64,000 bases of DNA from Mesorhizobium sangaii (GTDB lineage Bacteria > Pseudomonadota > Alphaproteobacteria > Rhizobiales > Rhizobiaceae), in the NCBI RefSeq assembly GCF_014207355.1, contig NZ_JACHEF010000001.1:1421241-1485240 (forward strand), in the 5' to 3' direction. Position 1 is the first letter of the stretch. Every line of letters begins with the position of its first letter. The notes below the pieces were generated by a model. The model ran no database searches. It saw only the letters and a program-made list of their open reading frames with translations, and was not told the DNA's origin. A program made the position numbers and the translations under genes. Below, piece by piece: positions 60,212 to 64,000 of this stretch.

Positions 60212-60652
60212 TTACGTTAGTCGTGCTCGCGTGGTGCGCGGCGTGGCCAGGAGCAGGCTCGTTTCGCTGCCCGTTATGCCGGCAATCAATCGGATCCGCC
60301 GCAGCACAGCATCGAAGTCAGTCAGTGATGCCGTCCCGAGTTCGACCACCAGATCCCACCGGCCATTTGTGGTGTGGATGGTCGAGACTTCCGGGAAGCC
60401 GCCCAGTGCCCGGACCACGCGGTCGGCGGCATGGCCCTCAATCTCGATGAGCATGATACCGCGGATGCGCTGATCGACGGCGTCGGCGCGCAGCACCACC
60501 GTGTAGCCGATGATGTCGCCTGACCGTTCCAGGCGCTCCATACGCGCCCTGACTGTGGCGCGCGAGACGCCGAGATCGATGGCCAGATCCGACACGCTGC
60601 GCCGCGCATCATGCCGCAGCAAGGTCACGAGGCGTTCGTCCAGCGCATCCAT
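60212..60652 (-). CDS. Lrp/AsnC family regulator
   Basis: 146 residues. The helix-turn-helix is DARRSVSDLAIDLGVSRATV, then RARMERLERSGDIIGYTV. The C-terminal RAM domain is normal (GIMLIEIEGHAADRVVRAL, TTNGRWDLVVELG). Divergent to arginase-ocd and probably their activator in response to arginine or ornithine, as known for rhizobial arginase loci. Confidence 0.9.
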   Translation of the reverse strand: MDALDERLVTLLRHDARRSVSDLAIDLGVSRATVRARMERLERSGDIIGYTVVLRADAVDQRIRGIMLIEIEGHAADRVVRALGGFPEVSTIHTTNGRWDLVVELGTASLTDFDAVLRRIRLIAGITGSETSLLLATPRTTRARLT

Positions 60653-60704
60653 CAGCTTACCATTTTGACTAGTTCCGCTGCCAATACGATAAACAATGCA
60701 TTTC

Positions 60705-60717
60705 GAATTGCCAATTC
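60705..60717. promoter_or_regulatory. Palindrome in lrp-arginase divergent promoter
   Basis: GAATT-GCC-AATTC, a perfect 5-bp inverted repeat with a 3-base spacer, in the 133-bp gap between lrp and the arginase gene. It is a candidate Lrp-family site. TTGACT at 60665 could be the -35 box toward arginase. Confidence 0.45.
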
Positions 60718-60785
60718 TGCCTGTTCATATCGCCGGCTCGCCGTGGTTCTCTTGCGGCCGTTCGAACTTGGCCGCGGGAAAAACA

Positions 60786-61718
60786 ATGCGTTGCAAAATC
60801 GTCGGGGCACCGGTGCAGGACGGCGCCGGCAGAATGGGCTGCGAAATGGGGCCGAGCGCCCTGAGGACCGCCGGACTTGTTGAAGTGCTGTCCGGCCTCG
60901 GCCACGCTGTTGAGGACATGGGTGCCGTCCAGGCGATGCCGGCGAGACGCATTTCGCATGGCAATCTGGCGCTGAAGGCCCTGCCCGAAATATCGGCCTG
61001 GACATCCGCCATTGCCGCGGCCGCCTACGCGGCGAGCGAGGACGCCATGCCGATCTTTCTCGGCGGCGACCATTCGATCTCGGCCGGGACCGTGTCGGGC
61101 CTCGCCCGCCGCGCCGCCGAAACCGGGCGGCCGCTGTTCGTGCTGTGGCTCGACGCGCATCCGGACTTCCACACGCTCGACACCACCGCCAGCGGCAATC
61201 TGCACGGTGTTCCGCTCGCTTACGCCAGCGGCCAGCCGGGTTTCCACGGCTATTTTCCGGATCTGCCGGCAGCGGTCGATCCCAAGCGTATCTGCACGAT
61301 GGGTCTGCGCAGTGTCGACCCGGCCGAGCGCAGCGCGCTCAACCAGGCGGGGGTCACCGTGCACGACATGCGCGCCATCGACGAGCATGGCATCGCGCCG
61401 CTGCTGCGCGCCTTCTTGGCGCGGGTATCTGCCGAAGACGGGCTGCTGCATGTCAGTCTCGACGTCGACTTCCTCGACCCGTCGATCGCGCCCGCAGTCG
61501 GCACCACGGTTCCAGGCGGCGCGACGTTCCGCGAGGCGCATCTGGCGATGGAGATGCTGTCCGACAGTGGCCTCGTCTCCAGCCTCGACCTGGTCGAGCT
61601 GAATCCCTTTCTGGACGAGCGTGGCCGCACCGCTACGCTGATGGTCGACCTGACCGCGAGCCTGATGGGCCGCCGCATCATGGACCGGCCGACCCGCAGC
61701 CATTCCGGGAGCTTTTGA
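60786..61718 (+). CDS. rocF: Arginase
   Basis: 310 residues from the ATG at 60786. Metal ligands are seen in FLGGDHSISAGTV, WLDAHPDFHTLDTT (DAHxD) and SLDVDFLDPSIAP (DxDxxDP). DLVELNPFLDERGRT is near the end. It hydrolyses arginine to ornithine and urea. The next gene, 2 bp downstream, uses the ornithine. Confidence 0.93.
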   Translation: MRCKIVGAPVQDGAGRMGCEMGPSALRTAGLVEVLSGLGHAVEDMGAVQAMPARRISHGNLALKALPEISAWTSAIAAAAYAASEDAMPIFLGGDHSISAGTVSGLARRAAETGRPLFVLWLDAHPDFHTLDTTASGNLHGVPLAYASGQPGFHGYFPDLPAAVDPKRICTMGLRSVDPAERSALNQAGVTVHDMRAIDEHGIAPLLRAFLARVSAEDGLLHVSLDVDFLDPSIAPAVGTTVPGGATFREAHLAMEMLSDSGLVSSLDLVELNPFLDERGRTATLMVDLTASLMGRRIMDRPTRSHSGSF

Positions 61719-61720
61719 TC

Positions 61721-62776
61721 ATGACCACGGCAAAGCTGAACATCGTCCCCTTCGTCAGCGTCGACCGTATGATGAAGCTGGTGAATGTCATCGGTGTCGA
61801 GCGCTTCCTGACCGAACTCGCTGGCTACATCGAGGAAGACTTCCGTCGCTGGGACCTGTTCGACAAAACGCCGCGCATCGCCTCGCACAGCCATGACGGC
61901 GTCATCGAGTTGATGCCGACAAGCGATGGTCGCCTCTATGGCTTCAAATATGTCAACGGCCATCCGAAGAACATGCGCCAAGGTCTGCAGACGGTCACTG
62001 CCTTCGGCGTGCTCGCCGATGTCGGGAGCGGCTATCCGATGCTGCTCACCGAAATGACCATCCTGACCGCGCTTCGCACTGCCGCCACGTCCGCTGTCGC
62101 GGCCAAATATCTGGCGCCGAGGGGTGCGCGCACCATGGCCATCATCGGCAATGGCGCGCAATCGGAATTCCAGGCGATCGCCTTCAAGGCGTTGACCGGC
62201 GTCGATCGGCTGAGGCTGTACGACATCGACCGGTCCGCCTCGCGCAAATGCGCCAAGAACCTGGCTGGCATGGGTTTTGACATCACCATCTGCGAAACCG
62301 GGCAGGAAGCGGTCGAAGGTGCCGGGATCATCACGACCGTTACCGCCGACAAGCAGTGCGCGACCATTCTCACCGACAACATGGTCGGCTCCGGCGTCCA
62401 CATCAACGCTGTCGGCGGCGACTGCCCCGGCAAGACCGAACTGCACAGGGACATCCTGCTGCGCTCCGACATCTTCGTCGAATTCCCGCCCCAGACTCGC
62501 ATCGAGGGCGAGATCCAGCAGCTGGATCCCGACCATCCGGTGACCGAGCTCTGGCAAGTGATTGCCGCCAAGGCGCAGGGCCGCCGAGATGCCAAGCAGA
62601 TCACCCTGTTCGATTCGGTCGGCTTCGCGATCGAGGATTTTTCGGCGCTGCGCTATGTGCGTGACCAGTTGCAGGCGACTGGCCTCTATGAGGAACTCGA
62701 CCTCCTCGCTGATCCGGATGAACCACGCGACTTGTTCGGCATGCTGCTGAGAGCGGCCGTGCAGCCGGCAGCCTGA
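61721..62776 (+). CDS. ocd: Ornithine cyclodeaminase
   Basis: 351 residues. GVIELMPTSDGRLYGFKYVNGHP, GYPMLLTEMTILTALRTAAT and IIGNGAQSEFQAIAF (NAD site) are typical of the mu-crystallin/Ocd family; VGGDCPGKTEL follows. It converts ornithine to proline and ammonia. The ATG at 61721 is 2 bp after the arginase stop, so arginine is taken to proline by one transcript. Confidence 0.93.
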   Translation: MTTAKLNIVPFVSVDRMMKLVNVIGVERFLTELAGYIEEDFRRWDLFDKTPRIASHSHDGVIELMPTSDGRLYGFKYVNGHPKNMRQGLQTVTAFGVLADVGSGYPMLLTEMTILTALRTAATSAVAAKYLAPRGARTMAIIGNGAQSEFQAIAFKALTGVDRLRLYDIDRSASRKCAKNLAGMGFDITICETGQEAVEGAGIITTVTADKQCATILTDNMVGSGVHINAVGGDCPGKTELHRDILLRSDIFVEFPPQTRIEGEIQQLDPDHPVTELWQVIAAKAQGRRDAKQITLFDSVGFAIEDFSALRYVRDQLQATGLYEELDLLADPDEPRDLFGMLLRAAVQPAA

Positions 62777-63141
62777 CAAGGCTCGTCCCGAGAACAGCAG
62801 GTCCCTGGCTTGTCAGCCGAGCCAGATTTCCTTTTAAGTTTGAACAGAAGTTTTTCAGGGAACTGGATCGAAGGTGCGGAAAAGACAGTTCTTTACGATC
62901 CGTTAACCGCGTCGATACTTTGGCACAAATTTCCGTTACGGAAGCCAAAAACCAGGTGCATAGGTCGCCAATCCGTTTTAGTTTACATTCTATAAATGCG
63001 TTATTTGGCGAAGTTGACTTTGAGATAGCCACGCTTTTTGTGGCCGATCCTCGCTGTAACGATTCAATACAAAATCGATCTTGCAAAGATATTGCCTGTA
63101 AAGAGCGATGAGGCTGCCGCTTCGGTGGCCGGGGGGCTTTC
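62777..63141. other. AT-rich intergenic region
   Basis: About 365 bp, AT-rich from 62830 to 63100. It probably contains the promoter of the gene at the right edge. No RNA gene is recognised. Confidence 0.45.
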
Positions 63142-64000
63142 GTGCATTTTCTTTTGCTCGTCTTGCTGAAGAGATACGTCTTCAATCCAGCGCTCGTCTT
63201 GGCAGCCCTCCTTGTCTGCGGCGAAGGAATCAACCTTGCCGTAGCTCAGCAAATGTGCGGCCAGGCACTGTCGCAGTGCGACCTGCAGACCGACTCCGCA
63301 TGCCTCGAGCGCACCTATGCATGCGGCGAATATGATACCGTTATCCAGTCGCTCTTCGTCGAGCGGTTCGAACCGACGCCCGACCAGAAATACTTCGTCG
63401 GCGCATCGTTTTACGGCCGCCACATCCGCGAGCGCGCCGCCGGCGTGCAGTGCGAGATGGTGAAGTTCGCGCGCGAATACCTGATCGACTACCTGTCCGG
63501 CGTCGAGGCCGAGTTCACCACCAGCGGCTCGTTCGGCACGATGCGCCAGATGGATCAAATCTATCATGCCGCGCAGATGCTGACCGACCTCGGCGACGTC
63601 ACCGGCTGCCCGGAATCGGCGCTGACTCGCGCCACCGTCGAGGACATCGCGCGTAGCGAGGCCGTACGCTATGCGCGCTCGGTATTCCTGCAGCCGCCGC
63701 CGGAAGCTCGTTCCTCGTTCGACACGCTGCAATTGGCGCTGAGAAGCTTCGTCAGTCGGGCATCCGATCTCGAAACGGGGATCGCCCTGCGCCGCGTCGA
63801 GATCAAGTCGGCCGAAACGCACCTGAAGGCGATCCGCGCCATTTTCGCTGAGATCTTCGGACCGGTTACAGGAGCGGGCGCGACGCTGGTCGCCAACATC
63901 TCGATCCTCGACGGCCTGGCCGCGAAGACGACGCAGATGCTGCGCTCGGTCGAAGTCTCGGAGGGAGAATTCAAGCGGGCGCTCGGCAACGTCACGCCGG
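63142..64000 (+). CDS. Secreted hypothetical protein (3' end outside window)
   Basis: An open frame from a GTG at 63142, preceded by GGGGGG, runs to the window end; an in-frame stop lies at 63109. The first 35 residues (RYVFNPALVLAALLVCGEG) are a signal peptide or anchor. The mature part has several Cys (MCGQALSQCDLQTDSACLE) and then a long helical region (SSFDTLQLALRSFVSRASDL). I recognise no family. Confidence 0.65.
   Translation, partial: MHFLLLVLLKRYVFNPALVLAALLVCGEGINLAVAQQMCGQALSQCDLQTDSACLERTYACGEYDTVIQSLFVERFEPTPDQKYFVGASFYGRHIRERAAGVQCEMVKFAREYLIDYLSGVEAEFTTSGSFGTMRQMDQIYHAAQMLTDLGDVTGCPESALTRATVEDIARSEAVRYARSVFLQPPPEARSSFDTLQLALRSFVSRASDLETGIALRRVEIKSAETHLKAIRAIFAEIFGPVTGAGATLVANISILDGLAAKTTQMLRSVEVSEGEFKRALGNVTP

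Noticed and set aside
61250..62779. 509-residue open frame antisense to arginase and ornithine cyclodeaminase
   Set aside because: Shadow frame spanning two well-supported sense genes.

Overview
The window has high GC and rhizobial-type gene content (Mesorhizobium-like alphaproteobacterium). The evidence is a D-apiose/apionate catabolic cluster with a RuBisCO-like protein, an arginase plus ornithine cyclodeaminase pair with a divergent Lrp regulator, and alphaproteobacterial GST, SDR and DUF308 genes. No rRNA, tRNA, CRISPR array or complete insertion sequence was seen.

Layout. (1) 1-3202, minus strand: a large surface-protein gene, cut by the left edge, encodes an N-terminal DUF4347 domain followed by more than 200 collagen-like Gly-X-Y triplets rich in Thr. 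A small unknown gene lies just upstream. (2) 4300-14345, plus strand: a glycan-modification operon whose multidomain proteins fuse glycosyltransferases, TPR, a propeller-like region and SAM methyltransferases. It could glycosylate the neighbouring Thr-rich collagen protein. (3) 14641-15543: a HELGH zinc-protease-like protein. (4) 15766-27590: a D-apiose utilisation cluster, with an ABC importer, apiose dehydrogenase (apsD), apionolactonase (apnL), apionate oxidoisomerase (apnO), 3-oxo-isoapionate kinase (oiaK), RuBisCO-like decarboxylase (oiaX) and a FadR-type GntR regulator. A shared 15-bp imperfect palindrome lies in three of its promoters. (5) 27699-31268, minus strand: a frameshifted tartrate/isopropylmalate-type dehydrogenase, a remnant of a second one, a DUF308 membrane protein and its probable TetR regulator with matching operators, and an SdpI-family membrane protein.

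(6) 31633-42304 is the most interesting region. It is a ten-gene plus-strand locus with two pairs of small precursor-like proteins, three radical SAM proteins with Cys-rich C-termini, one RiPP-maturase-type B12/radical SAM protein, one unknown protein and one alpha/beta hydrolase. It looks like an undescribed radical-SAM RiPP or proteusin-like system. (7) 42731-56690 is a three-protein NRPS operon (C-A-nMT-T, C-A-T, C-A-T) with a PPTase, two all-helical small proteins and two proteins sharing an unusual SGRPNP motif domain. One of these also carries a cysteine-peptidase-like C-terminus. No thioesterase or exporter is present. (8) 56811-62776: glutathione peroxidase, two SDRs (one without the catalytic Tyr/Lys), a YfcG-like GST, then lrp, arginase and ornithine cyclodeaminase. 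(9) The right edge cuts a secreted protein of unknown function.

Functional assignments come from reading motifs and translations by eye. No database search was run.
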